Below the pieces are notes generated by a model. The model had not been told where the DNA came from, did no database searches, and saw nothing but the letters and a program-made list of their open reading frames with translations. Both the position numbers and the translations under genes were made by a program. Shown piece by piece: positions 36,817 to 48,999 of a stretch of 64,000 bases of DNA. This DNA comes from Pyricularia pennisetigena (lineage: Eukaryota; Ascomycota; Sordariomycetes; Magnaporthales; Pyriculariaceae): positions 1,957,874 to 2,021,873 of the forward strand of contig NW_021940919.1 of assembly GCF_004337985.1 (NCBI RefSeq). The letters run 5' to 3'. Numbering within the stretch: position 1 is the first letter of the stretch; every line of letters begins with the position of its first letter.

Positions 36817-39226
36817 TTAACGCCGTTTCGATATTGGGCCATTATTTGTTTGGGCCGGCCCCCATTTTGCGTCGAATTCGTCCAATACCCGTATATTTTC
36901 TACTATTACCAAATCTTCCCACGTGGGTTTATCGTATTTTTTCCATTTTATTAAAATTTTGCGTTTACGTTTTTTTTTTACTGCGTTTTTCGCGGCCAAA
37001 ATTTCCTTTATTACCCATTCCTCCGCGGTTTTATTATTTAAATCGGATAGGATTAATAACGGGCCGGGTTTAATATTGGTACGAATTTAAAACGGTAATA
37101 GGTCGTCCGCGGTTTTTTCGATTAATTCCACGTAAAAAATGGGGTGGATTTTTTTCGGGATATTTAACGTAATTATTAACGGTGTAGGAATTGTTACGAC
37201 CGTATATTTATTCGCCACGAAATTAAACTTTTTATTCGGGCGATTAGTTTTAACGTTCCGTAGGTTGAAAAAAATTTTATCCTTTATTTTGAAACGGTTC
37301 GCCGGTTTCCGTATTTTATTCGCGTTTTTTTTTGGCGTTATTATATATAAACTATCGCGGCGTGGGCCACGTTTATACCGTTTTTAAAATGTTATAAAAA
37401 CAAATTCGCGCGATTTTTGGGCGTGGAGCCCGGTCGTCCGTTTACCTATATTACCGGGACCGCGTTTATTTCGTATTTTAATAATAATTTATTAAAATTA
37501 ATTCCCGTAGTTAACGAATTCCTATTATTTAACGTTAATTAAACGGCCGGTAAATATCCGGGTTAATTTGTTTGGTCGAATACCACAAAAACTTTTAGGT
37601 AATGTTCCATTTCCTAATTAATCCGTTCCGTACCCCCGTCCGTTTTTAAATGGTAGGACGTCGATAATAATTGTAAAATTTTTATTTATCGGTACAATTC
37701 CGACCAAAAACCCCTTACCCAATCCGACCCCCGGTCCGATATAATCGCGTTAAAAAAACCTTTAAACCGCCACCAGGTGGAAACGAATTTCGCGGTACAA
37801 ATTTCGGTTTTTATCGAATTTATCGCTTTTAATTGGATATATTTGGAAAATTTATTAATTATAACCATTATATAACGCGGCGCGTCCGTATTATTGCTTG
37901 GGAAATCCATTATAAAATCGATGGAAATTTGTTTCCAAAATTTGTCCGGTATTAGTAGGGGTTATAGCAGTTTTTATTTGCGTCGTTTCGATGGTTTTAT
38001 CCTGCGGTATATATTGCAATTGCGTACGAATTGTCGGATATATTCGACCATCCCGTCCCAATAATAATTTCGAACCAGGATCGTAAATATGTTATTTTTA
38101 CCGTAATAACCAATTATTGGGGATTCGTGGGTTCGTTGCAAAATTGCCGTGGTTAAAAGTTCCTAATTAGGTAATTAAAAACGGTTTTTATATAATAACG
38201 TACCGGAGGCGTTTATTAAATAATCCGCTATTTATATTATCGTTTCGGTTTCGGGTGGGAATTGTTTTATATTTTATTAAACCGCGTTACGTTTGTGGGC
38301 GTATACCGGGTTTTTTTCCATTATTTCGTTCCGAAATTCTGCTATATAAAATTGTTGGAAAATAAATATTTTTTCCGGGACCGCCGGTAATATATTTTAT
38401 AATAATGTTTAAAAAATGCCGATTATGGTTTTGCTGGGTATTGGGCGTAATATTATCGTTCGTTTTTTTTCGTTAATTTTATCCTGTTCCCGTTTCGATA
38501 GCGCGTCGGGGATTATCGCGTATTTCCCCGGTCGGTACTTTAAAACGTAATTAAATTTGGATAAGATTTCGGTTTACCGCATTTGTCGTTCCGACATTAT
38601 CCTCGGTTTCGTAAAATATTCGAGCGTTTTATAATTCGTAAAAATGGTAAAAGGAAAACGGATACTGCGTAATTCCGCCTCCTATATTTATAAATAATGG
38701 ACGACCGCGAGCAATTTTTTATCGTAAATAATATAATTACGTTGGGCCGTCGTTAATTTAACGGAATGGAATATTACCGGTTTTTATAACCCGTTTTTCC
38801 CTTTTTATACTAATACCCCCCCGATAATTACGCCGGAATAATCCGTTTCTATTTTCGTTTCCGTTTCGTCGTTCCATTAAACCAATATTAGCGTTTGCAA
38901 AAATGTTTATTTAAATGTTTTAAAAGCAACGTCCTTTTCCGGTATCCATTTAAACGGTATTCCTTTTTAGTAAATCGAAATAAAAACGCCGTTAAACCCG
39001 AATACCCGTTTATAAAATCCCGGTAAAAATTTGCGAATTTTAGGAAACCGCGCAATTTTCGTAATTTCGTCGGGGTTTCCCATTCCCGGATCGCGCGTAA
39101 TTTTTCCGGATCGGTTTCCACGTTTATATTAACGTATATAATAAACCCCAAATATTTAACGGAAATAACCGCGAACGCGTTTTTATCGAAATCCAAATTT
39201 AAACCCGCCTTTTTTAATTTTCCCAA
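36817..39226 (-). pseudogene. gypsy-2 RNase H, integrase and chromodomain
   Basis: The chromodomain at 36817-36999 shows ILIKWKKYDKPTWEDL, close to the consensus YLVKWKGY..TWEP. The integrase core at 37686-37910 shows the first aspartate replaced (MVIINKFSKYIQL, N for D) and the second retained in IISDRGSDWV. RNase H and connection lie at about 38450-39226 (GKLKKAGLNLDFDK and KLRGFLKFANFYRDFI belong to the RT thumb/connection). Several stops interrupt it. Confidence 0.85.
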
Positions 39227-40440
39227 AATATGGGTAATTTTCCGTTAATAATCCGTTTTGGAACCGGACGTATATATTAAAATATCGTCCAAATATGCTA
39301 ATATGTAATCGTCCAATATATTCCCGAGGACGCCGTTAATATATCGTTGGAACGTGGCCGGGGCGCCCGCTAATTCGAATAAATACATTAACCATTCGAA
39401 CAATCCGAATTTTGTGCGAAAAATTGTAAAATGTTTATCCTTTTCGGTTACGGGTAATTTATGGAAAACTGCGCGCACGTTTATTTTAATAAACTATTTT
39501 ATTCCGGATAAGGAGCGGAATATTTTTTTAATTAATGGTAAAAAATACCGGTCCTATATTATAATAGCGTTTAATATTTTATAATCGACGTATAAACGCC
39601 ATTTTCCAAAAGTTTTCCGGATTATTAGGACCGGGGTTACGGTTAACGACGCGTTTATTCGGATCCATTTTTTGTCCATTATATTAATTATTTATCGCCG
39701 TAATTCCAACAATTAATCGCGCGGTATATAATATAACCGGCCTTATAATAACGGCGGGGATTTACCGTCGCTATCCTTTTGGATCCGGATATAATAATCC
39801 AATTCGCCCCTATACGGGGGTAAAACCGAAATTTTACCGTCGTTAAATAAGTTTTCGAAACCTTTTAATTTTGCGGGTAACGTCGCCGGGGGCCTTGCGT
39901 CGTTTTTATTTACCGCCGTTAGGGTTAGGACCCGGGTTATATTTTGTAACGAAATAAAAACGAATTCCATTTGTTCGCTCGTATTTTTTTTTGTTTTTCG
40001 GGCCGCGGCCAGGAATACGTTACCTATAACCACCGTGGGTTTCCCGTTTTTTGGGCGCAAGGATAATTTTTGCACGGATAACCCTTTAACGGACCCTATT
40101 TTTAACCCTCCCTAATTTGGGTTAAATACCATTTTCCGGTGGGTTATCCAAAGGAATCCCAGGAGCAGGTCCTGCGTTAATCCCGGAATTATATAAAAAA
40201 ATATCGGCGCGGACCAGCCGTCGATATCCACGTCGCAATTATTTATTTCCCGTATATTGGTTCGTATTTGTCCCGTTACCGTGCCCAACCGGCGGATTTA
40301 TGGTAAAAAAACCTTTATTATTCCCAATTTTTCGGTACAATTTTTATTTATAACCGCGTAATATTTGCACCCTAAATCCATTTGTGCAATAATAAATTTC
40401 GTCAAATTAGTTAAAACCGGGATAAAAAATGGTCGTTTAT
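39227..40440 (-). pseudogene. gypsy-2 protease and reverse transcriptase
   Basis: RT catalytic motif YLDDILIYTSGS lies in 39245-39478 after FGLFEWLMYLFELAGAPATF, both highly typical of Ty3/gypsy. Upstream, LPPYRGELDYYIRIQKD (39743-40075) is the RT entry LPPHRGEFDH motif with H changed to Y. A protease-like MDLGCKYYAVI is found near 40370-40400. Frames are interrupted by a few TAA/TAG codons. YLDD itself is intact. Confidence 0.88.
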
Positions 40441-41571
40441 TTATTATAATTTATATTTTTTTAACTGTTTTTTCCGATCCATATTTATTGGCGTATTATA
40501 AGGTGGTCCGGGCCCGTCGCGTCGGCCTTCCTTTAAGCTAAAATTATGGTCCAAAATTAATTTTTTCCTTTTTCGGGGTCGTTTGGCGTCGGACGTATAA
40601 CCGGTGCGAATTGGCAATTTTGGACGTAATGGGAGGCGGACCCGCAACGGAAACAGGCCCCCGTTTTACGGCGTCGCTGGAATTTTTGGGCGGATATTTA
40701 TAAAGCCCTATCCTTCCCTTTATTTTTATCCAATCGGCGCCTTTTTCGCTTTTTACCAACGTTATGGCGGTTTCGGCCAATTTTTATCGCTAATACGCCC
40801 GTTATTATTATATTTTTTAAATTTGTTTATAAAGAATTTGGAAAGGGGGCGTTCCGTTTTTAACCGAAACGTTTATCCAAATCGATAACCTTTAAATCCT
40901 GGGCGATATAGCGGTATATAACAATAAATCCGTGGTAAAAATCGGAAACGATACCCCTTTTTACCGACGCCTTTTTTATCCGGTTAACGACCCGGAAACG
41001 CAAATAATTAGCCCGTATTTCGTTTAATTATTCGAAACCCCCGGCCGCAGTAAAAAGGCGTTCGAATTTGGTAAGGAAATATGCGAACGATTCGCCGTAT
41101 CGTATTCGGAATACCTCCAGCTCGGCGAAGGTTTAGGTTTTTTTATAAAAATCGTCGTACGTGCGTCCCAAATATTCGATAAAATTTTCGTGGTTATACC
41201 CCCCTCCCGTACCCTTTATTTCGTAAAAAAAACGGACGATATCCTGTATTATAATAATAAAATTAAATTATACGTATTCGAATTGGTCGCGCTAATTCCC
41301 GACAAATTCCGCGTCGCGTACTAATTTGTACGAAATAATTTATTTTTAAACTGTAAACGCAGCCGGTGCGCCGTCGTATAATGGGGGGTTACGTAAAGGT
41401 TTCCTTTTGGGGCGTTGTTTTTGCGCGATCGCGCCTGCGTTTAAGGAATATAATTGTATTTAAACGATACGTTCCTCCAATATCGCGATATTCGCGACCA
41501 GGTTTTGGTAAAAGTTGTAAATTTCCTTTCCCGGGCCTGGCCTTGGGTCAGCCATTATCGTGTTTTGATTT
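40441..41571 (-). pseudogene. gypsy-2 gag with intact CCHC zinc knuckle
   Basis: The knuckle at 40614-40655 reads CFRCGSASHYVQNC, a perfect CX2CX4HX4C. Capsid-like sequence occupies about 40700-41500 with scattered stops. This is the least RIP-mutated coding stretch of the LTR elements in the window. The start codon is not resolved. Confidence 0.8.
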
Positions 41572-41584
41572 AAGCGTTAGTAAA
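41572..41584 (-). other. gypsy-2 primer-binding site, self-priming type
   Basis: Element strand TTTACTAACGCTTAA next to the 5' LTR. Eleven bases (TTACTAACGCT) are exactly complementary to AGCGTTAGTAA inside the LTR (plus-strand TTACTAACGCT near 34041 and 41637). No tRNA-type TGG start. This is the arrangement of Tf1/sushi-group elements, whose transcript 5' end primes its own reverse transcription. Confidence 0.8.
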
Positions 41585-41772
41585 TATTATAGGGTAAATT
41601 AACGGTTTTAAAACCGTTAAATATCCTTATTGGTATTATTACTAACGCTGGGGGAAAAGGGAGGAAAAGGTGTATATCCGGGTCGTGGTAATGTCCTTCC
41701 CTTTATATATTATCCCTAACCAGCTCTTGTATCTTATTACGTGATACGTGCCTTAGGCACGAATCCATAACA
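41585..41772 (-). repeat. gypsy-2 5' LTR
   Basis: 188 bp, starts TATTATAGGG (TG to TA by RIP) and ends CCATAACA, followed by TCGCT. Confidence 0.94.
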
Positions 41773-41777
41773 TCGCT

Positions 41778-42010
41778 TACGTTTTTGGCGGAACAATTTT
41801 TTTATTCCCAAAAATTGGAAATTTGTGGGTTCGAACCGGTTAAAAAGGCGTAAATATTATTTTAATTATTGCAATTCCCTACGCAAAAAGTCGGTTTCGA
41901 TAAACGCAGGAAATTTATTATTAAAACGGTATTCGACCCTATTAACGCGTAAACGTTTTCGGATTTGAGGGTTTTGTAATAATTTTTAAAAAAAAAATAT
42001 TCGCGATAGG
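41778..42010 (+). pseudogene. C-terminal end of the unidentified large protein, left copy
   Basis: Continues the frame of 31560-33987 after gypsy-2: FIPKNWKFVGSNRLKRRKYY through NLLLKRYSTLLTRKRFRI, ending at TGA. The right copy has the same peptide at 46068-46250 ending at TAA. The segment is strongly basic. Confidence 0.6.
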
Positions 42011-42571
42011 GTAGGTCGGGTAATTTCGTAAAAATTTACCGTTATTATTTAAACGTGGATAAATTGCGTAAAATTGGTGCGTCGGTAACGGTTACGCCAA
42101 AATTTGGTAATATGGCGAATAAATTTAATTTCGGGGTTTATTTGCGTTTCGGATTTGGATTTTTTCGGTATTTGTTTTTAATCGATTAAAAAGGGCCTAA
42201 ATTCCCATTTATTTTCGAATATAGGATTGGCGATAATAATTGGAATAACGATAAAAACGAAAGTAATTGCGATATTAATAGAGGTAATAGGGTTAGGTCA
42301 AACGTAAAATATTGGGTTACAGGTTACGCGGATAAGAATATTTTTTCGGGTATATCCATTAATATTACTGGAAATATGTTTTCCATTATTAAATCCGGGT
42401 TTAGTTTGGTTTAATATTATATCCAATAAAGTTTAATATGCGTAAATATATAAAATAATAATAGAAATTTTTTATTTTTTTATATATCGGGGGGAATAGT
42501 AGTTGGCGATATCGCAGTATTGGGTGTTTTATTGGTGGTACCGCTATAAACGGCGAAATGCGACAAAATGT
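42011..42571 (+). other. 3' noncoding end of helicase element, left copy, truncated
   Basis: No conserved coding frame. Ends with the subterminal motif at 42537-42570 and then stops at 42571; the last ~128 bases and the TIR seen at 45336-45463 are absent. Confidence 0.7.
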
Positions 42572-44436
42572 TAGTCTCAGGGCTCATCCCTGAAGCCCAA
42601 AGCTCCACAATTGATCCACTCCGTTCGCTTCGCTCCACTTCGTGGCTCAATTGCGGCTTTGCAATGTACCTGTGGGTCCATCCAAAGAACGCTTTGGTTC
42701 AGGTCTAAGGACAACTTGTCGATTTTCGCCGTTTATGGCGGTATTTTTGACCTTTTTTTAACCGAAACTCCTTTATTATTCCACAACCACGCATAATATC
42801 GAAAAAATAAATTATCGTTGAAAATAGCGTTTAATACCGCTATTAGCAGCAATTCGATTTATTTTATTATTTGTTATAATGGCCGAATTCGATACCAGCT
42901 GCCCTTAATCCGTTCATGGCGGTACTGCTTTTTCGATTTTTTTTTCGATTTTCGATTTTTTTTAATATTATTTTTAATTCTTGACCCAATTTTATAATTT
43001 TTGCACGTGGAGGGTCGTATATGCTTTTATATCGTTATACTAAATTTTGGTGCATATATTAGATTAAATAAGCAGTTAAATAGGCGGATAGTCAAAGTAT
43101 ATACTTTTTTGTATATAATTTACAATCGAAACTCGTTTATATTTTTACCAATTTTAACGATAATAAAACCAAAACTTCAGAAGTCCGATTACGTATATAA
43201 GCAAGCGTCCAAACCCAGTCCTGCCTATAATATCGGCTTTAAAAATTGTTTAATAAAAGAAAATGCTCAATGTGTATTTTATAAATCTTTTTGCTTTATT
43301 CAATTAATTTTATATTATTCTTGTTTTGCAGCCAAATCTTGTGGTTTTTGCACGTGGGGGGTGGCATATTCATATTTAATATAATACTACACTTTTGTAC
43401 GCTTATCTAATTATTTTAGCCGTTAAATATGCGGATAGGTAAAGTGTATTCATTTTTATATACATTTTGCAATCGAAATGTTTTTATATTTTTACCAATT
43501 TTAACATTAATAAAATCAAAGTTTGTAAAAGTGGATTGTGTATATAAATAAACGTTAACGTGAAACGCAATTTACAATACCGGCCCTTTTTATTTTTTTA
43601 TAATAAAAAATGCTAGATTTGTGTTATTTTTATATTTTTTGCTTTATTTAATTGAATAAAATTTATAGCAGAAAACTCATCTAAAATTTATTAACAGACT
43701 TATAAAGGAATGTATCAACCAAAAATATTTTCATTCTACCATCATTTGCGTAAATTATTTAATTTTTTAACAAATTGTTAATTTATATAAAAATATTAAT
43801 AAAACTTTTATTTTAACCGATAATTGCATGCACTTTGCAGTGTTAGGTTCACTAAGTTTTAAAAACTGTAAATTCAATTGAAGTTACTATTATATACCAT
43901 TATTTAAAATAAAAATTGAATATAATGAAAAATTACAGATTTTATTTAATATTTTAATATTTTTCCATATACAGTAGCTATTTAAACGCGGCGGGCATTC
44001 AAATGATCAACAAACTCCAATTAATTCAACGCAAATTACTATATGTTTTTATAGTTTTTATTAGTTTTTTTATTCATATATTTAAATATATATTATAGTT
44101 ACACCATTTTTTTTACTATTATAATGCGAATATATTATATATACCCGCTATAAACGGTAAAATACTACAAATTATCCTTATATTAATAAAATAATTATCA
44201 GCGATATCGCAATATTAGGTATATTATTAATAATACCATTACAAACGGCGAAATGCGACAAATTATCGTTGGTGGTACCGCCATGAACGGCGAAATGCGA
44301 CAAGATGTCCTCAAACTAGAACGAGCGCGATCTTTTCGGCCAATGTAATTGGTCGAAAAGCCATGTGGCTGAAAGGTATATGGAGCGCTCGGTCCCCACT
44401 GCGAAGCAGGGGGGTTTAGTTTAAGCATTGAGACTA
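42572..44436. mobile_element. X element, full-length copy (non-autonomous relative)
   Basis: 1865 bp with ends TAGTCTCAGGGCTCA and GAGACTA, the same two end types as the helicase element: about 250 bp at one side match 13533-13790 and about 230 bp at the other match 45336-45560. The middle (42850-44190) is unrelated AT-rich sequence with a 347-bp tandem duplication. No coding frame was recognised. No 9-bp duplication flanks it (left ACAAAATGT, right GCAAATTAC), so at least one flank was rearranged. Confidence 0.82.
43001..43690. repeat. 347-bp tandem duplication inside X
   Basis: Two units starting TTGCACGTGG at 43001 and 43348. Both carry GTTAAATA.GCGGATAG and an AAACGT segment in the same order. 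The left X copy has the same duplication, so it predates the copies' separation. Confidence 0.85.
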
Positions 44437-45284
44437 GCAAATTACCCTGCGCCCATTTGGCGAAATAAATTCATTATATGCACTTGGATTAGCATAAATA
44501 CTAAGGCACCCACTAATTGCGAATTTTAGGGATTCCAACCCTGTATGTTTTAATGGACTTAAACCATTAAAGATAGCAATAAACCCTGCATTTGGCAATT
44601 ATAAACCTATAACCGTTAAAAAGTAAACGGTATAGCAAATCCTAAATTAAATAAGGTGTATATTTTTAAGCGATTAAATTAGTTAATTATAGCTATAAAT
44701 TAGCGAATTGCAACTATAGTTTAAACTACCTTATAATGGAAAAAAGCTTTAAATCGGGCCTTCCAGGCCTAATTCCAACAAATAGGGGGCCTAAGCCCAG
44801 CCTACACGAAGTTCTAACCGCTAAAATACAAGCTTTAAACCTGCAATGAAAAACGTTGATTACGCAAATGGTTAATTTTGAAAAATAATTTAATAATTAA
44901 CTACCCCATTAATTTTAAGAAGTGTAAGTTTATGTATTGTAATAGTATTACGGGGTTTAATATCCTTAATAGCGGTAATTTCGATCCCAATTCCGTTACC
45001 GAACCATATAATCCACCGTGTAACTTAATTATAGGTGACGGAATAGGTTGACAATTGTCCAAACGGGTATTCTTTTCACCGAAAATTGTAAAATAGTAGG
45101 GGTTAGCAATGACGATTTGTGGAAACAGGCTTTAATAAAGCATTGCAGGGCTATAAAAGCAACCGAATTTATTTCCAACCCTGAAATTGGTTATACTTTA
45201 CCAAATTACGAGCAATTAATCCTAATATTATTTATAAAAAACAATTTAACCAAAGAACCTCTAAATCCATTATATGGTATTTTA
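44437..45284 (+). mobile_element. copia-2 family fragment (leader and gag start)
   Basis: Aligns with the reverse complement of about 26070-26880. Begins in the leader at GCAAATTACCCTGCG and ends inside gag at GGTATTTTA, where a copia-1 LTR starts. Confidence 0.88.
44736..45284 (+). pseudogene. copia-2 gag fragment
   Basis: ATG at 44736 opens MEKSFKSGLPGLIP, aligned with the gag start of copia-2 at 26586. A later open piece (45048 on) reads FISNPEIGYTLPNYEQLI, less RIP-mutated than 25936-26190 of the complete element. Interrupted by the copia-1 LTR. Confidence 0.75.
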
Positions 45285-45335
45285 TGTGAGGAGGTTACGA
45301 GATAGAATAAGCTTAATTTTGAACGCGGGGAAAAG
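45285..45335 (-). repeat. copia-1 LTR, first part (split by helicase element)
   Basis: TGTGAGGAGGTTACGAG to GGGGAAAAG. The rest is at 59110-59724. The five bases before it (TTTTA) match the copia-2 target site. Confidence 0.88.
45327..45335. repeat. 9-bp target duplication of helicase element, left side
   Basis: GGGGAAAAG, repeated at 59110-59118 and single in the unoccupied LTR at about 5484-5496. A 10-bp reading (with one T) is also possible. Confidence 0.9.
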
Positions 45336-45350
45336 TAGTCTCAGTGCTCA
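45336..45350 (+). repeat. helicase element TIR, end B
   Basis: TAGTCTCAGTGCTCA. The first 20 bases can fold as TAGTCT...AGACTA. A second hairpin CCCCTGC-TTC-GCAG follows at about 45360-45380. Confidence 0.9.
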
Positions 45351-45460
45351 GACTAGACCCCCCTGCTTCGCAGTGGGGACCGAGCGCTCCATATACCTTT
45401 TAGCCACATGGCTTTTCGACCAATTACATTGGCCGAAAAAATCGCGCTCGTTCTAATCTA

Positions 45461-45498
45461 AGGACAATTTGTCGCATTTCGCCGTTTATGGCGGTACC
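45461..45498 (+). repeat. subterminal motif, end B
   Basis: AGGACAATTTGTCGCATTTC then GCCGTTTATGGC. Inverted counterpart at 58938-58973. Two palindromes (GACAATTTGTC and CGCC..GGCG). Confidence 0.85.
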
Positions 45499-46059
45499 AC
45501 CAACAAAACACCCAATGCTGCGATATCGCCAACCACCATTCCCCCCGACACACAAAAAAATAAAAAATTTCTACCACCATACCATATATTTACGCATATT
45601 AACCTTTATTCGATATACCATTAAACCAAATAAAACCCGAGTCCAATAATGGAAAACACATTACCAATAATATTAATAAATATATCCGAAAAAGTATTCC
45701 CATTCGCGCAATTTGCAACCTAATACTTTACGTCCGATTTAACCCTATTATTTCCATCGATATCGCAATTACCTTCGTTTTTATCGCTATCCCAATTACC
45801 ATCGCCCAATTATATATTCGAAAATAAATGGGAATTTAGGCCTTTTTTAATCGATTAAAAGCAATTACCGAGGGAATCTAAATCCGAAGCGGAAATAAAC
45901 CCCGAAACCAAATTTATTCGCAATATTATTAAATTTTGGCGCAACCGTTACCGACGCACCAATTTCACGCAATTTATCCACGTTTAGGTAATAACGGCAA
46001 ATTTTCACGAAATTACCCGACCTGCCCCATCGCGAATATTTTTTTTTAAAAAAGCATTA

Positions 46060-46729
46060 CGAAACCTTTAAATCCGAAAACGTTTACGCGCCAATGGGGT
46101 CGAATACCGTTTTAATAATAAATTTCCTGCGCCTATCGAGGCCGACCTTTTACGCAGGGAATTGCAGCAATTAATATAATATTTACGTTTTTTTAACCGG
46201 TTCGAGCCCACAAATTTCCAATTTTCGGGAATAAAAGATTGTTCCGCCAAAAACGTAAACGATATAAATTAATTTAAACAGGTATTCGACACGTCCACCC
46301 AGGAAATCCCGTCCAAAACGCCAATATTATACAAATTTATATTTTTATTATTATTACATTCCCGGGGCCACCGCCCGTTTTATCCATCGTTACAAATTTC
46401 GAACGTGGTATACCTGGAACCAAATACCTTTTTAAAAACCACAAACCCCCCAACGTTAAAGGATTAACGCGTTATATTAATATTAGCGATTTTAACCCAC
46501 GGATATTCCCCCCAAAAAAGCAATTATTTGCTACGCGCATTCGCATTATACTTTATAAATAATGGAATTCCACAACGTATTGTAGATACATTAACCGGGT
46601 TTGGAATATATTTATCTTATAAAACTATTAAACGGTAAACCCAACAATTTGTCGCCGTTGCCCGAATACGTTATTAGCAATATCTATATTTATATTTAGC
46701 TTTTACCGCGAACAGCAATAATAATTTTT

Positions 46730-46775
<46 letters not shown>

Positions 46776-48730
46776 TATAGACAAATTTAAAAAGGATCGC
46801 TCGTGACCCAACATTATCTTTCGTATATAACAATTTCAACTTTTTGGACAAGGTACAGGACCTTGGATATAGAAGACGTAACCGAATGCAAAACTTAACA
46901 TCGTATCTCTTTATATTAACGCCAGGATTTAAACGATATACGCAATCCCAATAGTACGCCACCGTACCTTTCCGCCAAAAATGGTTACAAACGCCCGCCT
47001 TTCTACAATATCCGGACACCTATTACGAAAGCGCCAAATATTATATAATGCACCAAATTTGTGGTTTTTTATTCCCCAACCGCCCATATACGCCTGGAAT
47101 AATCCCATAATACCCTACCCTCGCACGAATTACATTAACCTTTTACCTTATCCAAACCCCCGCCATTACCGAAAACGAAGGGGAATACGCAGGAATTATC
47201 CAAATCCACGAAATCCTTTTTAAACGTTTTTTAAACCTGTTACCCGACCATTTCGACTACTTTTCCGTCCTGCTCCTCGTTTATAGGGATTAAAAAACAA
47301 CGTTATATATCCGTACCATTTAAGGAATTTATATCGAATTATTTTAATTTTTTAACAAAAAACAATGGATGTTACCCGTACCAGCGTTTTTCCATATCGA
47401 ATTCAATTTTATTAACCAGTTATAGCAATATTACGCCCCTATTATATTTATAAATATAACAGGGTTGGGGAAATATAACCAGTTTTAAAAAAATAAAAAA
47501 GAGTTTTACCACGTTTTACGGCTTTTACAAAATATATTCCGGTCCCGCATTTTGTATATTATAATTGCTATTTTAATTTAAAACGGATTATTGGATAGGG
47601 ATTAGATTTTTAAAAACGCCCTGGAAAAGGTTTTTACCGATATACCATATAACACATATATTTCCGTGGTAAACCGTGTTTACGATAATATATTCGCTGG
47701 TTATATTAACGGTTTAATGGGTATTGGATTATGGGATATAAAACCCAAAATTAATATCGCTTTCCGCACGCAATACCGCTATTTGCAAATAATTAACCTT
47801 TTATAAATAATAATAAACGCGTTCCACCAAAAAGATTACGGCGTATTGGAAATTATAATGCCGCAATTGGTCCTATTTTTTTACGGTTGCAAAACAAAAA
47901 ATTATGGCCCTAAAATGTTATATTTAACCTGGTTATTACGACCAAAGGTTATAAATTAGCCGCTACGCACCGGGATTTTAAAATTAGCGTTCGTAAAATG
48001 TACCACGGCCGGGAATGGATTCAAACCGGTAAACCTAACAATTAAATATATTAATAAGGGTTTCGCCATAAATATTAAAAATAACCACAATTCCACGCAC
48101 GATTTGCGAAAAATATTCCTAAATTGTGCAGCGATAGGGCCAATCGCAACTACGGTGCGTAAAATATTGGAAAACATCGCCCGTACACGCATTAATAATA
48201 AATATTACATAATGTCAACCAACCAAAATATAATCCATTATGCGTATTTGTTATTCCAAAATGGTTGGGGAAACGAAAAGGCCGAAGTATTACCCAGTTT
48301 CGATTTCGACGGCCCTAATTTATTATACCTGGGTTTGAAAAAGCTAATGGGCGACAAATTGGAGGTATTTAATTAAAAAGTCGTACGCCCCAATAGCGTA
48401 TTATTTCAAGCGGATAATAAAAAAATAAAGGCAAATCCAAAAAAGGGATATAACCGGATAAACGGTTTAGATATTAATGGTATAATTAACACCGAAAGAA
48501 ATTTGCTGGACGGAATATACGAAAAATCCGACGAAAAAGGCGCATAAAATTTAAAATAATAAAAGGTAAATTACGTAAATTAAAACGGGCAAAAACGAGG
48601 ATCGTTCCATTATAAAAAGGAATTAAATGGACGAATAACGGTAACTTTACCCGCGAATAACGGAAGCAAAACAGCGTCCGCAAAACCAGTAAATACAAAT
48701 AAACAAATACCAATCGTAAATTTGGTCTAA
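46060..48730 (-). pseudogene. unidentified large protein of the helicase element
   Basis: About 870 codons of ancestral frame between roughly 48730 and 46060. Features seen in order: IMDYILVGQHYV-like start region, a long middle part, SGYCRKAGVCNHFWRKG (cysteine/histidine-bearing, possibly metal-binding), YRLNPGVNIKRYDVKFCI, and a basic end NLLLKRYSTPLARKRFRI at 46068-46250. An (AT)n tract at 46733 interrupts it. Stops are TAA/TAG. No known family recognised; being the last large gene of the element, it is one candidate for the transposase, without motif support. Confidence 0.55.
46733..46770. repeat. (AT)n microsatellite
   Basis: About 19 AT units. The left arm at 33490-33520 has only a short interrupted version, so it expanded on this arm. 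Confidence 0.95.
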
Positions 48731-48999
48731 AATAAAATGCGAAATATAATTTCCTCCAAAATTTTCCGCATAAATAACCCGTTTCTTATCTATTTTCTTT
48801 ACCCAAATAAACTATATTTTCCATTTACCGCCAATTATAAATCCAGCAAAAAAAATCCTGGTAATAACCGTTATTATAATACCCCATTAATTACGAGTAA
48901 TAAATCCATTAAACCGGATCCCAATAATAATAATTGTTATAATATTATATATACAAAACCCCCAATTTTATAACACCAAACCCCAAAAAAAAGCAAAAC

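Larger units (their letters stand above)
33988..41772 (-). mobile_element. gypsy-2: complete Ty3/gypsy chromovirus
   Basis: The element is 7785 bp with 188-bp LTRs and a 5-bp duplication TCGCT at 33983-33987 and 41773-41777. The right helicase element supplies the empty site near 46260. On the minus strand it carries gag with an intact CCHC knuckle, protease, RT with YLDD, RNase H, integrase and a chromodomain. It also has five 120-bp tandem repeats and an antisense frame near the 3' LTR. RIP damage is lighter than in gypsy-1, suggesting later insertion or weaker exposure. Confidence 0.95.
13533..42571 (+). mobile_element. helicase element, left copy, with nested copia-2 and gypsy-2
   Basis: Three blocks, 13533-20220, 27948-33987 and 41778-42571, together align along their whole length with the reverse complement of 45464-59109. 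The start shows TIR TAGTCTCAGGGCTTA. The other end is cut: about 128 terminal bases, including that TIR, are missing where the X element begins at 42572. No target duplication links the two ends, because 13532 is gypsy-1 LTR and 44437 is copia-2. All coding blocks run in the plus direction. The copy is more damaged than the right one: the start codon of the second gene is ATA instead of ATG. Confidence 0.9.

Noticed and set aside
48737..48973. Plus-strand frame matching 31291-31542 in the other arm
   Set aside because: Antisense to the 3' end of the SNF2-like gene region; low complexity (N, Y, I), likely a shadow frame of AT-rich sequence.
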